NCBI GenBank assembly: GCA_947561585.1
Contig: CANNZV010001595.1
Location: forward strand, 78,568-142,567
Direction of reading: 5' to 3'
Source of the DNA: Caprella mutica
Taxonomy: Eukaryota; Arthropoda; Malacostraca; Amphipoda; Caprellidae
DNA length: 64,000 nucleotides
A model generated the notes under the pieces. It made no database searches, was not told where the DNA came from, and was given only the letters and a program-made list of their open reading frames with translations. Made by a program: the position numbers and the translations under genes. Positions 43,851-57,484 of the stretch are shown piece by piece (position 1 is the first letter of the stretch; every line of letters starts with the position of its first letter).

Positions 43851-44700
43851 AATCTATTAAACTGCATTGTATCCTTTTCCTTCTGTTTTATTAGGTCTTC
43901 CATTAACCGTATAACCATGAATTGAATCCATCTTTGATATATTAACATTGTCATACCTCTTGTGCTCTTCATGACCATCAAAGAGAGACTCGCCAAATCA
44001 GCTATTTGGCCAATGACTCAGCGTATAGAAATTGACAAAGTGAAGAAAAACTTACTCAGCAAATGTCAGACCTTGAATGACGACAAATCACTTTAATTAC
44101 ATCACCTCTTTCCTTTATCAGGACCTCAGTACACGCTCACCAAAATGCTACTTTTCCGGTTTATTGTTCAAAATTTAATTAGTTTATTTTAACTGCAAAG
44201 ATAGAGCATTAATGATGAAGCAGAGTCTAGCAAATATTTATATCTTCACTTCCTTATGGAAAAGTTTTTTTTTTTCTGTAGGATCTCTATGTTTATAACT
44301 GATCAAAAAAATATTTAACAAACTTTTATGAAATTACTTCCTAAATCTCATGGAGGTCGAGTCAGTGCAATCAATTTTTAGTAGTTAGATCCAGTAAAGC
44401 TTCATTGATGGGTTTTGAAGTCATTACGTGACAACTCAATTACGGAATTTTGAGTATCATCCTTGCAGTCAATGAAAATTCTGAACTTTAGATTCTTGCA
44501 TTAAAATAATCTTTACTAAGAGGAGGTAAATTTTAAATAGAGTAATATAATATATCTTTATGAAGTCTAACATTTATGAGTTATATTAATTCATTATTGA
44601 CAGATTATAGGTTTATGTCTAAAAAGACAATATTTTCCATTGAAAACAGGAACCAGACTGGAGTGACAGTTTGTGATCGGTAACTCATAAATGTACTTTG
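43851..44700. other. Unassigned sequence
   Basis: No supported gene. AT-rich, with one T run near 44268. Confidence 0.35.
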
Positions 44701-44712
44701 TTAGTGTATTAC

Positions 44713-44721
44713 TATAAATAG
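44713..44721 (+). promoter_or_regulatory. TATA box TATAAATAG
   Basis: Consensus TATA box. Possible start sites are TTCACAG (A at 44740, 27 bp downstream) and GTCAG/TCAGTA (44749-44755). The following 100 bp are less AT-rich than the flanks, as for a transcribed leader. Confidence 0.4.
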
Positions 44722-44739
44722 AAGAGACTGTGAAGGTTC

Positions 44740-44857
44740 ACAGATGTCAGGGTCAGTAATACGCATTGCGTACAACACTACACACTGCTGAATGCACCTT
44801 AGACACTCTACTCTCTACGACTGTACCCTTCATGTCTTCGTTGCAATATTCCAAACA
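44740..44857 (+). CDS. Candidate first exon with nine-codon start
   Basis: Leader of about 92 nt, ATG at 44832, eight codons (MSSLQYSK) plus CA, then donor ACA|GTGAGAAG. A TATA box and a very short first coding exon are usual for insect secreted-protein and cuticle genes, but no second exon could be found before the 9-kb satellite block. Speculative. Confidence 0.25.
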
Positions 44858-45738
44858 GTGAGAAGAGACCTGGAAATTTTGATAATTTAATTTGCAAAAT
44901 AAAGCGAATTTAGAAAAATGGTACATTATTATATAGCTATAGGTGATTAATATTAAGTCTTGATTTTAAATTAAATACAAAATGTTTTCCATATTCAATT
45001 TAAATAATAATGAAATATTATATTCTTATTTTATTTCTACAAAGGTGAAATGTAAGTTAATTAACGTGACTTTGAAAATCATGAGGTATACAACCTCAAC
45101 CTTTAAAAGATTTGAAAAATATAATTACTGAAACATTATAAAAAGTATTTCTCATAATCTTATAAAATCATTGATGACAAATCTATTGAAATATATTGAA
45201 TGATTTTCAATTTCTTCTAAATATTATATTTATATTAGTGGATAATACATTTCTAAAAATATTAAGAAAAACGTATTTGAAGTTCTAAACGATGTAGTTT
45301 AGAAATGAGTATATCATGATTATATTGTGAATATTTTGTATATTTTGAAGAAAATTCGTTTATAATTATTCGTTTTATAGAAAATAATACTGCTTATGTT
45401 TTCATTTGAAAATTACTAATAATATAATTAATTTTTAATTTTTCGATCATTAATAACCACTGATGCAGTGACATTTGGCATCGTAAAAGTATGAGAACAC
45501 AGTGACATATGAACTCTATAGTCACTGTAAAGTTCCTCACTCCCTTTCACATTAAATTGATACAATAGAAATTCCTCATTGCAATATCCATATTAAATAA
45601 ATGGCATTCTCTATGTTTTATTTAGTTAGTTATACAGTAGTTAATTATATAGTTGTTAATTATACAGTAGTTAATTATATACTTAGTTGTTAATTTGCAA
45701 TATTTAAAAATTGATCAATTTTTATGAAATATAATATG
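44858..45738. other. Very AT-rich stretch
   Basis: Nothing recognised; short local duplications of gttaattatacagta near 45640-45680. Confidence 0.4.
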
Positions 45739-45739
45739 A

Positions 45740-47147
45740 CCAATATATAACACTATATACATATTATTACATTTCTCTGTAGTGATTTAGATTACACTAA
45801 TATAACACTGCATATTATTACATTTCTCTGTAGTGATTTAGATTACACTAATATAACACTGCATATTATTACATTTCTCTGTAGTGATTTAGATTACACT
45901 AATATAACACTGCATATTATTACATTTCTCTGTAGTGATTTAGATTACACTAATATAACACTGCATATTATTACATTTCTCTGTAGTGATTTAGATTACA
46001 CTAATATAACACTATATATTATTACATTTCTCTGTAGTGATTTAGATTACACTAATATAACACTATATATTATTACATTTCTCTGTAGTGATTTAGATTA
46101 CACTAATATAACACTGCATATTATTACATTTCTCTGTAGTGATTTAGATTACACTAATATAACACTACATATTATTACATTTCTCTGTAGTGATTTAGAT
46201 TACACTAATATAACACTGCATATTATTACATTTCTCTGTAGTGATTTAGATTACACTAATATAACACTGCATATTATTACATTTCTCTGTAGTGATTTAG
46301 ATTACACTAATATAACACTATATATTATTACATTTCTCTGTAGTGATTTAGATTACACTAATATAACACTGCATATTATTACATTTCTCTGTAGTGATTT
46401 AGATTACACTAATATAACACTGCATATTATTACATTTCTCTGTAGTGATTTAGATTACACTAATATAACACTATATATTATTACATTTCTCTGTAGTGAT
46501 TTAGATTACACTAATATAACACTGCATATTATTACATTTCTCTGTAGTGATTTAGATTACACTAATATAACACTATATATTATTACATTTCTCTGTAGTG
46601 ATTTAGATTACACTAATATAACACTGCATATTATTACATTTCTCTGTAGTGATTTAGATTACACTAATATAACACTATATATTATTACATTTCTCTGTAG
46701 TGATTTAGATTACACTAATATAACACTGCATATTATTACATTTCTCTGTAGTGATTTAGATTACACTAATATAACACTGCATATCATTACATTTCTCTGT
46801 AGTGATTTAGATTACACTAATATAACACTGCATATTATTACATTTCTCTGTAGTGATTTAGATTACACTAATATAACACTACATATTATTACATTTCTCT
46901 GTAGTGATTTAGATTACACTAATATAACACTACATATTATTACATTTCTCTGTAGTGATTTAGATTACACTAATATAACACTGCATATTATTACATTTCT
47001 CTGTAGTGATTTAGATTACACTAATATAACACTATATATTATTACATTTCTCTGTAGTGATTCAGATTACACTAATATAACACTACATATTATTACATTT
47101 CTCTGTAGTGATTTAGATTACACTAATATAACACTACATATTATTAC
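45740..47147. repeat. 51-bp minisatellite, about 27 copies
   Basis: Unit includes tgtagtgatttagattacac and gcatattattacatttctc. Copies differ mainly at one site (ctgcat, ctatat, ctacat). The array is very homogeneous. Confidence 0.97.
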
Positions 47148-47606
47148 ATTGGTATCAAAAAATATCACTGGGAGAAGTGGCAGGACTCGTTTTGAAGAGT
47201 AAGAGGTGCTCCATAATTTAACATAGAGTTTTTTCAGATATCTCAATTAGAAAAACAAATTGTAGCTTAAGGAAGTTGGGAAATATGCAATAAATAGTTT
47301 TTTTTTAAATTCCAGTATAACTTCCAAACGAAAGGTTTAACATCAACTAACTGTTTGTTACTTCGTAGAGCACCTCTTTCAAATGAATGCTACGTCCCTT
47401 TAAGTCTACATCCGAAACTCTTAATCATTCGGTGAAGTTACCACTAATATTTGTTTGTTATAGAATATTTGTGGTCAAATTTTAGCCTGAACTAAAACTT
47501 TTTCTATGGTACCTTTCTACGTGTATTCTAAATTACACATCTCTCAGATTATTAATAAAGAAGTAATTCTGAAGGCAGTCGATCCTTCAATAACCATTAA
47601 TTGATA
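47148..47606. other. Spacer between minisatellites
   Basis: No gene. Contains ggaagttgggaaatatgcaa and agagcacctctttcaaatga; the two agcacctctt-like motifs are inverted. Confidence 0.35.
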
Positions 47607-49052
47607 TACCTAGCTCTATTACTAGCAAAACGTTATTATTAGTATAGCTCTCTTACTAGCAAAACGTTATTATTAGTATAGCACTATTACTAGCAAAACG
47701 TTATTATTAGTAGGGCTCTATTACTAGCAAAACGTTATTATTAGTATAGCTCTCTTACTAGCAAAATGTTATTATTAGTATAGCACTATTACTAGCAAAA
47801 CGTTATTATTAGTATAGCTCTATTACTAGCAAAACGTTATTATTAGTATAGCTCTATTACTAGCAAAACGTTATTATTAGTATAGCTCTATTACTAGCAA
47901 AACGTTATTATTAGTATAGCTCTATTACTAGCAAAACGTTATTATTAGTATAGCTCTATTACTAGCAAAACGTAATTATTAGTATAGCTCTCTTACTAGC
48001 AAAACGTTATTATTAGTATAGCACTATTACTAGCAAAACGTTATTATTAGTATAGCTCTATTACTAGCAAAACGTTATTATTAGTATAGCTCTATTACTA
48101 GCAAAACGTTTATTATTAGTATAGCTCTATTACTAGCAAAACGTTAATATTAGTGTAGCACTATTACTAGCAAAACGTTATTAATAGTATAGCTCTATTA
48201 CTAGCAAAACGTTATTATTAGTATAGCACTATTACTAGCAAAACGTTATTATTAGTATAGCTCTATTACTAGCAAAACGTTATTATTAGTATAGCTCTAT
48301 TACTAGCAAAACGTTATTATTAGTATAGCACTATTACTAGCAAAACGTTATTATTAGTATAGCACTATTACTAGCAAAACGTTATTATTAGTATAGCTCT
48401 ATTACTAGCAAAACGGTATTATTAGTATAGCACTATTACTAGCAAAACGTTATTATTAGTATAGCTCTATTACTAGCAAAACGGTATTATTAGTATAGCT
48501 CTCTTACTAGCAAAACGTTATTATTAGTATAGCTCTATTACTAGCAAAACGTAATTATTAGTATAGCTCTCTTACTAGCAAAACGTAATTATTAGTATAG
48601 CTCTATTACTAGCAAAACGTTATTATTAGTATAGCTCTATTACTAGCAAAACGTTATTATTAGTATAGCTCTATTACTAGCAAAACGTTATTATTAGTAT
48701 AGCTCTATTACTAGCAAAACGTTATTATTAGTATAGCTCTATTACTAGCAAAACGTTATTATTAGTATAGCTCTATTACTAGCAAAACGTTATTATTAGT
48801 ATAGCTCTCTTACTAGCAAAACGTTATTATTAGTATAGCACTATTACTAGCAAAACCTTATTATTAGTATAGCTCTATTACTAGCAAAACGTTATTATTA
48901 GTATAGCTCTATTACTAACAAAACCTTATTATTAGTATAGCTCTATTACTAGCAAAACGTTATTATTAGTATAGCAGTATTACTAGAAAAACGTTATTAT
49001 TAGTATAGCACTATTACTAGCAAAACGTTATTATTAGTATAGCACTATTACG
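47607..49052. repeat. 34-bp minisatellite, about 42 copies
   Basis: Unit includes ctctattactagcaaaacgt then tattattagtata. Two main subtypes (agctct, agcact) are interleaved. Abuts the 17-bp array without spacer. Confidence 0.97.
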
Positions 49053-49054
49053 TT

Positions 49055-49705
49055 TTGCCATTGCCAGCACAGTGCCATTACCAGCACAGTACAATTGCCA
49101 GCACAGTGCCATTGCCAGCACAGTGCTATTACCAGCACAGTGCCATTACCATCACAGTGCCATTGCCAGTACAGTGCCATTGCCAGCACAGTGCCATTGC
49201 CAGTACAGTGCCATTGCCAGCACAGTGCCATTGCCAGCACAGTGCCATTGCCAGCACAGTGCCATTGCCAGAACAGTGCTATTGCCAGCACAGTGCCATT
49301 GCCAGCACAGTGCCATGCCAGCAAAGTGCCATTACCAGCACATTACCATTGTCAGCACAGTGCCATTGCCAGCACAGTGCCATTACCAGCACAATGCCAT
49401 TACCAGTACAGTGCCATTGCCAGCACAGTGTCATTGCCAGCACAGTGTCATTGCCAGCACAGTGCCATTGCCAGCATAGTGTCATTGCCAGCACAGTGCC
49501 ATTGCCAGCGCAGTGCCATTACCAGCACAGTGCCATTACCAGTACAGTGCCATTGCCAGCACAGTGCCATTGCCAGCACAGTGCCATTGCCAGCACAGTG
49601 CCATTGCCAGCACAGTGTCATTGCCAGCACAGTGCCATTGCCAGCATAGTGTCATTGCCAGCACAGTGCCATTGCCAGCACAATGCCATTGCCAGCACAG
49701 TGCGA
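49055..49705. repeat. 17-bp minisatellite, about 38 copies
   Basis: Unit gccattgccagcacagt. Period 17 is not a multiple of three, so all three frames show the same peptide pattern, which rules out coding. Confidence 0.97.
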
Positions 49706-49832
49706 TTCTCAGTGCTGTAAGTCCCTATTTATTTTGCTTGGATAATTTCATCAATAGAGCATCCCTGACCCTAACCACCAGCAACCTTTCTCCCTCTAAC
49801 TGACCTGAGACGTAGCGGTACACCCTTCTACA

Positions 49833-52800
49833 ATTCACCTTAAAACGTTCTCTGTGTCAATTCACCTTAAAACACTCTCTGTGTCAATTCACCTTAAAAC
49901 ACTCTCTGTGTCAATTCACCTTAAAACACTCTCTGTGTCAATTGATCTTAAAACACTCTCAGTGTCAATTCACCTTAAAACACTCTCTGTGTTAATTCAC
50001 CTTAAAACACTCTCTGTGTCAATTCACCTTAAAACGTTCTCTGTGTCAATTCACCTTAAAACGTTCTCTGTGTCAATTCACCTTAAAACACTCTCAGTGT
50101 CAATTCACCTTAAAACACTCTCAGTGTCAATTCACCTTAAAACACTCTCTGTGTCAATTCACCTTAAAACACTCTCTGTGTCAATTGATCTTAAAACACT
50201 CTCTGTGTCAATTCACCTTAAAACACTCTCTGTGTTAATTCACCTTAAAACACTCTCTGTGTTAATTGATCTTAAAACACTCTCTGTGTTAATTCACCTT
50301 GAAACACTCTCTGTGTTAATTCATCTTAAAACACTCTCTGTGTCAATTCACCTTAAAACACTCTCTGTGTTAATTCACCTTAAAACACTCTCTGTGTCAA
50401 TTGATCTTAAAACACTCTCTGTGTCAATTCACCTTGAAACACTCTCTGTGTTAATTCACCTTAAAACACTCTCTGTGTCAATTCACCTTAAAACACTCTC
50501 TGTGTTAATTCACCTTAAAACACTCTCTGTGTCAATTCACCTTAAAACACTCTCTGTGTCAATTCACCTTAAAACACTCTCTGTGTTAATTCACCTTAAA
50601 ACACTCTCTGTGTCAATTCACCTTAAAACACTCTCTGTGTTAATTCACCTTAAAACACTCTCTGTGTCAATTCACCTTAAAACACTCTCTGTGTCAATTC
50701 ACCTTAAAACACTCTCTGTGTTAATTCACCTTAAAAGACTCTCTGTGTCAATTGATCTTAAAACACTCTCTGTGTCAATTCACCTTAAAACACTCTCTGT
50801 GTTAATTCACCTTAAAACACTCTCTGTGTCAATTCACCTTAAAACACTCTCTGTGTTAATTCACCTTAAAACACTCTCTGTGTCAATTCACCTTAAAACA
50901 CTCTCTGTGTTAATTCACCTTAAAACACTCTCTGTGTCAATTCACCTTAAAACACTCTCTGTGTCAATTCACCTTAAAACACTCTCTGTGTTAATTCACC
51001 TTAAAACACTCTCTGTGTTAATTCACCTTAAAACACTCTCTGTGTCAATTCACCTTAAAACACTCTCTGTGTCAATTCACCTTAAAACACTCTCTGTGTC
51101 AATTCACCTTAAAACACTCTCTGTGTCAATTCACCTTAAAACACTCTCTGTGTCAATTCACCTTAAAACACTCTCTGTGTCAATTGATCTTAAAACACTC
51201 TCTGTGTCAATTCACCTTAAAACACTCTCTGTGTCAATTCACCTTAAAACACTCTCTGTGTCAATTGATATTAAAACACTCTCTGTGTCAATTCACCTTA
51301 AAACACTCTCTGTGTCAATTCACCTTAAAACACTCTCTGTGTCAATTCACCTTAAAACACTCTCTGTGTCAATTCACCTTAAAACACTCTCTGTGTTAAT
51401 TCAACTTAAAACACTCTCTGTGTCAATTGATCTTAAAACACTCTCTGTGTCAATTCACCTTAAAACACTCTCTGTGTTAATTCACCTTAAAACACTCTCT
51501 GTGTCAATTCACCTTAAAACACTCTCTGTGTTAATTCACCTTGAAACACTCTCTGTGTCAATTGATCTTAAAACACTCTCTGTGTCAATTCACCTTAAAA
51601 CACTCTCTGTGTCAATTCACCTTAAAACACTCTCTGTGTTAATTCACCTTAAAACACTCTCTGTGTCAATTCACCTTAAAACACTCTCTGTGTTAATTCA
51701 CCTTAAAACACTCTCTGTGTCAATTCACCTTAAAACACTCTCTGTGTCAATTCACCTTAAAACACTCTCTGTGTTAATTCACCTTAAAACACTCTCTGTG
51801 TCAATTGATCTTAAAACACTCTCTGTGTCAATTCACCTTAAAACACTCTCTGTGTTAATTCACCTTAAAACACTCTCTGTGTCAATTCACCTTAAAACAC
51901 TCTCTGTGTTAATTCACCTTAAAACACTCTCTGTGTCAATTCACCTTAAAACACTCTCTGTGTCAATTCACCTTAAAACACTCTCTGTGTTAATTCACCT
52001 TAAAACACTCTCTGTGTCAATTCACCTTAAAACACTCTCTGTGTCAATTCACCTTAAAACACTCTCTGTGTCAATTCACCTTAAAACACTCTCTGTGTCA
52101 ATCGATCTTAAAACACTCTCTGTGTCAATTCACCTTAAAACACTCTCTGTGTCAATTGATCTTAAAACACTCTCTGTGTCAATTCACCTTAAAACACTCT
52201 CTGTGTCAATTGATCTTAAAACACTCTCTGTGTCAATTCACCTTAAAACACTCTCTGTGTCAATTCACCTTAAAACACTCTCTGTGTCAATTCACCTTAA
52301 AACACTCTCTGTGTCAATTCACCTTAAAACACTCTCTGTGTCAATTCACCTTAAAACACTCTCTGTGTCAATTCACCTTAAAACACTCTCTGTGTCAATT
52401 CACCTTAAAACACTCTCTTTGTCAATTCACCTTAAAACACTCTCTGTGTCAATCGATCTTAAAACACTCTCTGTGTCAATTCACCTTAAAACACTCTCTG
52501 TGTCAATTGATCTTAAAACACTCTCTGTGTCAATTCACCTTAAAACACTCTCTGTGTCAATTCACCTTAAAACACTCTCTGTGTCAATTGATCTTAAAAC
52601 ACTCTCTGTGTCAATTCACCTTAAAACACTCTCTGTGTCAATTGATCTTAAAACACTCTCTGTGTCAATTCACCTTAAAACACTCTCTGTGTCAATTCAC
52701 CTTAAAACACTCTCTGTGTCAATTCACCTTAAAACACTCTCTGTGTCAATTCACCTTAAAACACTCTCTGTGTCAATTCACCTTAAAACACTCTCTGTGT

Positions 52801-54839
52801 CAATTCACCTTAAAACACTCTCTGTGTCAATTCACCTTAAAACACTCTCTGTGTCAATTCACCTTAAAACACTCTCTGTGTCAATTCACCTTAAAACACT
52901 CTCTGTGTCAATTCACCTTAAAACACTCTCTGTGTCAATTGATCTTAAAACACTCTCTGTGTCAATTCACCTTAAAACACTCTCTGTGTCAATTCACCTT
53001 AAAACACTCTCTGTGTCAATTCACCTTAAAACACTCTCTGTGTCAATTCACCTTAAAACACTCTCTGTGTCAATTCACCTTAAAACACTCTCTGTGTCAA
53101 TTGATCTTAAAACACTCTCTGTGTCAATTCACCTTAAAACACTCTCTGTGTCAATTCACCTTAAAACACTCTCTGTGTCAATTGATCTTAAAACACTCTC
53201 TGTGTCAATTCACCTTAAAACACTCTCTGTGTCAATTCACCTTAAAACACTCTCTGTGTCAATTCACCTTAAAACACTCTCTGTGTCAATTCACCTTAAA
53301 ACACTCTCTGTGTCAATTCACCTTAAAACACTCTCTGTGTCAATTCACCTTAAAACACTCTCTGTGTCAATTCACCTTAAAACACTCTCTGTGTCAATTC
53401 ACCTTAAAACACTCTATGTGTCAATTCACCTTAAAACACTCTCTGTATCAATTCACCTTAAAACACTCTCTGTGTCAATTCACCTTAAAACACTCTCTGT
53501 GTTAATTCAACTTAAAACACTCTCTGTGTCAATTCACCTTAAAACACTCTCTGTGTTAATTCACCTTAAAACACTCTCTGTGTCAATTCACCTTAAAACA
53601 CTCTCTGTGTTAATTCACCTTAAAACACTCTCTGTGTCAATTCATCTTAAAACACTCTCTGTGTCAATTCACCTTAAAACACTCTCTGTGTCAATTCACC
53701 TTAAAACACTCTCTGTGTCAATTCACCTTAAGACACTCTCTGTGTCAATTCATCTTAAAACACTCTCTGTGTCAATTCACCTTAAAACACTCTCTGTGTC
53801 AATTCACCTTAAAACACTCTCTGTGTCAATTCACCTTAAAACACTCTCTGTGTCAATTCACCTTAAAACACTCTCTGTGTTAATTCACCTTAAAACACTC
53901 TCTGTGTCAATTCATCTTAAAACACTCTCTGTGTCAATTCACCTTAAAACACTCTCTGTGTTAATTCACCTTAAAACACTCTCTGTGTCAATTCATCTTA
54001 AAACACTCTCTGTGTCAATTCACCTTAAAACACTCTCTGTGTCAATTGATCTTAAAACACTCTCTGTGTCAATTCACCTTAAAACACTCTCTGTGTCAAT
54101 TCACCTTAAAACACTCTCTGTGTCAATTCACCTTAAAACACTCTCTGTGTCAATTCACCTTAAAACACTCTCTGTGTCAATTCACCTTAAAACACTCTCT
54201 GTGTCAATTCACCTTAAAACACTCTCTGTGTCAATTCACCTTAAAACACTCTCTGTGTCAATTCACCTTAAAACACTCTATGTGTCAATTCACCTTAAAA
54301 CACTCTCTGTATCAATTCACCTTAAAACACTCTCTGTGTCAATTCACCTTAAAACACTCTCTGTGTTAATTAACCTTAAAACACTCTCTGTGTCAATTCA
54401 CCTTAAAACACTCTCTGTGTTAATTCACCTTAAAACACTCTCTGTGTCAATTCACCTTAAAACACTCTCTGTGTTAATTCACCTTAAAACACTCTCTGTG
54501 TCAATTCATCTTAAAACACTCTCTGTGTCAATTCACCTTAAAACACTCTCTGTGTCAATTCACCTCAAAACACTCTCTGTGTCAATTCACCTTAAAACAC
54601 TCTCTGTGTCAATTCATCTTAAAACACTCTCTGTGTCAATTCACCTTAAAACACTCTCTGTGTCAATTCACCTTAAAACACTCTCTGTGTCAATTCACCT
54701 TAAAACACTCTCTGTGTCAATTCACCTTAAAACACTCTCTGTGTTAATTCACCTTAAAACACTCTCTGTGTCAATTCATCTTAAAACACTCTCTGTGTCA
54801 ATTCATCTTAAAACACTCTCTGTGTCAATTCACCTTAAA
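49833..54839. repeat. 27-bp minisatellite, about 185 copies
   Basis: Unit tcaattcaccttaaaacact plus ctctgtg. It contains no stop in one frame, so a 1,686-codon open frame of nonapeptides SVSIHLKTL arises. No start context, splice sites, signal or non-repeat domain supports a protein. A rare variant pair (ctatgtg at 53414 and 54278) is exactly 864 bp apart, i.e. 32 units. Confidence 0.97.
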
Positions 54840-55236
54840 AAAACTCCCATTTTATTCGTAATTCAAATCACACTACGGGATAAAATTAAGAAAAATAAAA
54901 TATTTCCATTTTAAAACTAAGTAAAACTTTTCTAATGAATGAATGTTAACATAAAGTATATGTTTACAATAAGACTTAAATGAGATTTTCTGTTTAAAAT
55001 GGTTGAAGAATAATAATTGATTTAGATCATCCCACTCACCAGATTTGGTCTTGATAGGTAATTAGCTTTTGATTGCACCTGTCTACATAATTACCTCTTA
55101 CAACAAAATGAACAGTATCAATTAAATAATATTATATTAGCAATTCAATTGTCTTTTAAATAAGTATATGTTTATTAGTTTTTCTGAAAGTAAGTAATTT
55201 TTACGGGTTCATTATTAATTTTCTTATCAAAATGGG
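54840..55236. other. AT-rich stretch
   Basis: Nothing recognised. Confidence 0.4.
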
Positions 55237-55572
55237 GATACTTAGAAAAATTTAAGAATACCTAGAAAAATGTAGGAATACTTAGAAAAATGTAAAAATA
55301 CTTGGAAAAATGTAAGAATACTTAGAAAAATGTAAGAATACTTAGAAAAATATAAGAATACTTGGAAAAATTCAAGAATACTTTGAAAATTTTAAGAATA
55401 CTAAAAAAATTTTAAGAATACTTAGAAAATTTAAGAATACTAAGAAAAATTTAGGAATACTTAGAAAAATTCAAGAATACTTAGAAAATTTAAGAATACT
55501 TAGAAAAAATTAAGAATACTTAGAAAAATGTAGGAATACTTGGAAAAATGTAAGAATACTTACATTTTTACT
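55237..55572. repeat. 20-bp minisatellite, about 17 copies
   Basis: Unit gaatacttagaaaaatgtaa, with diverged copies. Confidence 0.93.
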
Positions 55573-55575
55573 TAC

Positions 55576-56285
55576 TGGGACAACTGCCATACTATTTATT
55601 ATACATAATAAGTGTATTGGGTGAATTTTAATACACATTGTAGCCTTAACTCTTTATGGATTAAATTTAATGTGAAGAATATCATTATTTTAACCTAAAA
55701 ATTTAGACTAATAGTATTGTACGGAATTGTGCATGAATAATGAAAAGTTAAAAGTTGAAGTAAAAACAATTTTTTTTTTGTTAAAATCATTTTCTTTCAC
55801 ATTTCACTCATTTAGCTCCGTAAATAATCTATTGACAAAATGGTTAAAATTTATCGATGCTAAACTTTCTGTTCAAACATTTCTGAATACAATTAAAGAG
55901 TAATAAGAACACAAGCATTACAGGTTAAAATACCCAGTTAGTGTGTTTTTGCACTCTCACTGTCTGCGAAAACCACACTTTCATTGTCTTTTTTTAAATT
56001 GCGTGACTAAATGGGTTAAGTGCGTAAGAAATTGATTTTACCAAGGAAAGGAATTTAGTATTACTTCAACTATTAATTAATTTCAATTTTTTTGTTTCTT
56101 CATAAACAATTTCAGACTAATACGATTACTATTTTAGGTTAAAAATTTTAGGTTAAAATAATAATAATATACTTCATATTAAATTTAATCCATGAAAGGT
56201 TAAGGTGACAATTCGTATTAAAATTCTCCCAATACAATAACTATAATAACTGGTATTTGTCCGTAGTGGCAGTTGACCGTTATGG
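55576..56285. mobile_element. Long-TIR element of unknown family
   Basis: The left arm (caactgccatac, then tattgggtgaattttaatac, tggattaaatttaat) is inverted at the right (attaaatttaatcca, then gtattaaaattctccc, ggcagttg). Arms are over 150 bp with indels. The inside is non-coding. The left end abuts the 20-bp minisatellite. No target duplication seen. Confidence 0.7.
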
Positions 56286-56687
56286 CAGTTTGTATAATAA
56301 TGTAGGAATTCTTAGATAATTACAAAAGTATTGAGCTAATTAATTTAACTAAATATTGCATCGGTAAGTAATTACTGGGGAGTGGAAGGGACCTTTAAGT
56401 TATTAACATCTTACTTGTGGTGAGGTATTTGTCTTTGAACTTTCAACTTGACCTCACAATTTGGGACATACCTAATTTGCCACAAAGAAAAACAACTTTG
56501 TCATCTTGTAACGTCATTGGAATTATAACTTGATGTCTGCAGAGTAAATAAAATGTAGAGTGTGATATTTCTTAATCTAAATTCTGACTATTGAAGCTTT
56601 AGAAGATTTCACTTCTTTTACCTGCTGGACAGGAAGAATTCACAAGAACATCACAAGTAAATGAAATGGTTTTAGGTAAATTGCTCG
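56286..56687. other. Unassigned sequence
   Basis: At 56392 ggaagggacctTTAA resembles the right end of the AGGTCC TTAA-target family, but no left end was found. Confidence 0.35.
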
Positions 56688-56775
56688 AAAACAATTGCTC
56701 GAATGAATAATTGCTCGAATGATCAATTGCTCGAATGATCAATTGCTCGAATGATCAATTGCTCGAATGATCAAA
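56688..56775. repeat. 16-bp tandem repeat, about 5 copies
   Basis: Unit gaatgatcaattgctc. Confidence 0.93.
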
Positions 56776-57219
56776 TAGCTCTGTGTTCAAATTAATAAAA
56801 AACAGATAATCATCAAGTTGGATCACTTCAATTAGCTTCACCTAACCGTCCTGTTATCTATTAGTAATTTATAATAACTGCATTTCATATTTTTCATCAC
56901 TATTTACTATCAATCATAATACTGTTTTTAATTATAATCTTCCTGGTTTTCTCATTTTTAATGAACAGGAAAACTGCACCAATTTTGGGTACAGTAATTT
57001 TCGTTTTTTGTCAGTCAATAGCTTCAATGGGCTCCGACGAGATGTTCTCGGGGCTAGGTTAGGGTTGTTAGGTTTTAGCAACTCGGGCTATGGGAACTGT
57101 TAACACGACCTCTGGTATTCGTGCCACTTGTTTTTATTTGTGGAGAAAATCTTCTTGTGATTGAAAATCTAAATATCTCAACATTTAAAGAGCGTTCACA
57201 ACACCTTTCTTTCTGCTAT

Positions 57220-57484
57220 TCTGTCACATGTGTAATGAAAAATAAACAGTTTGTGATTGGTCAACCAAAGGTTTAATTTGCTACATGAAAATGCAAGTTA
57301 CTTAGTATTATATAAAATATTAATAGTGATTGATATTTATAACTAACCAAACCTAAACCGTAAAGTGTGGTGGAACTTACCGAGGTGGAATATACCTTGG
57401 GTGGAATATACCTTGGGTGGAATATACCGCGATGGAATATACCGGGGTGGAATTTGCCGGGGTGGAATATACCGGTCACCCAGA
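57220..57484 (-). mobile_element. Foldback fragment, TATTCCACCCCGG family
   Basis: Reverse-oriented left part of the 36930-37827 family. It ends in ggggtggaatataccggt then CACCC at 57480. Upstream core sequence matches (aacttgcattttca, accaatcacaaact). The other half is missing. Confidence 0.8.

Noticed and set aside
45740..49052. CRISPR-like regular repeats
   Set aside because: Units are contiguous and spacer-free, in an intron-bearing animal genome.
49055..49720. Overlapping Cys/His-rich frames
   Set aside because: A 17-bp period gives the same peptide in all three frames; artefact of the repeat.
49854..54914. A 1,686-codon open frame of repeated SVSIHLKTL
   Set aside because: It is produced by a stop-free 27-bp tandem unit. 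No start context, splice sites, signal peptide or non-repeat domain.
56672..56690. ATGAAATGGTTTTAG|GTAAAT as a mini first exon before a tandem repeat
   Set aside because: An in-frame TAG precedes the donor; not a coding exon as read.
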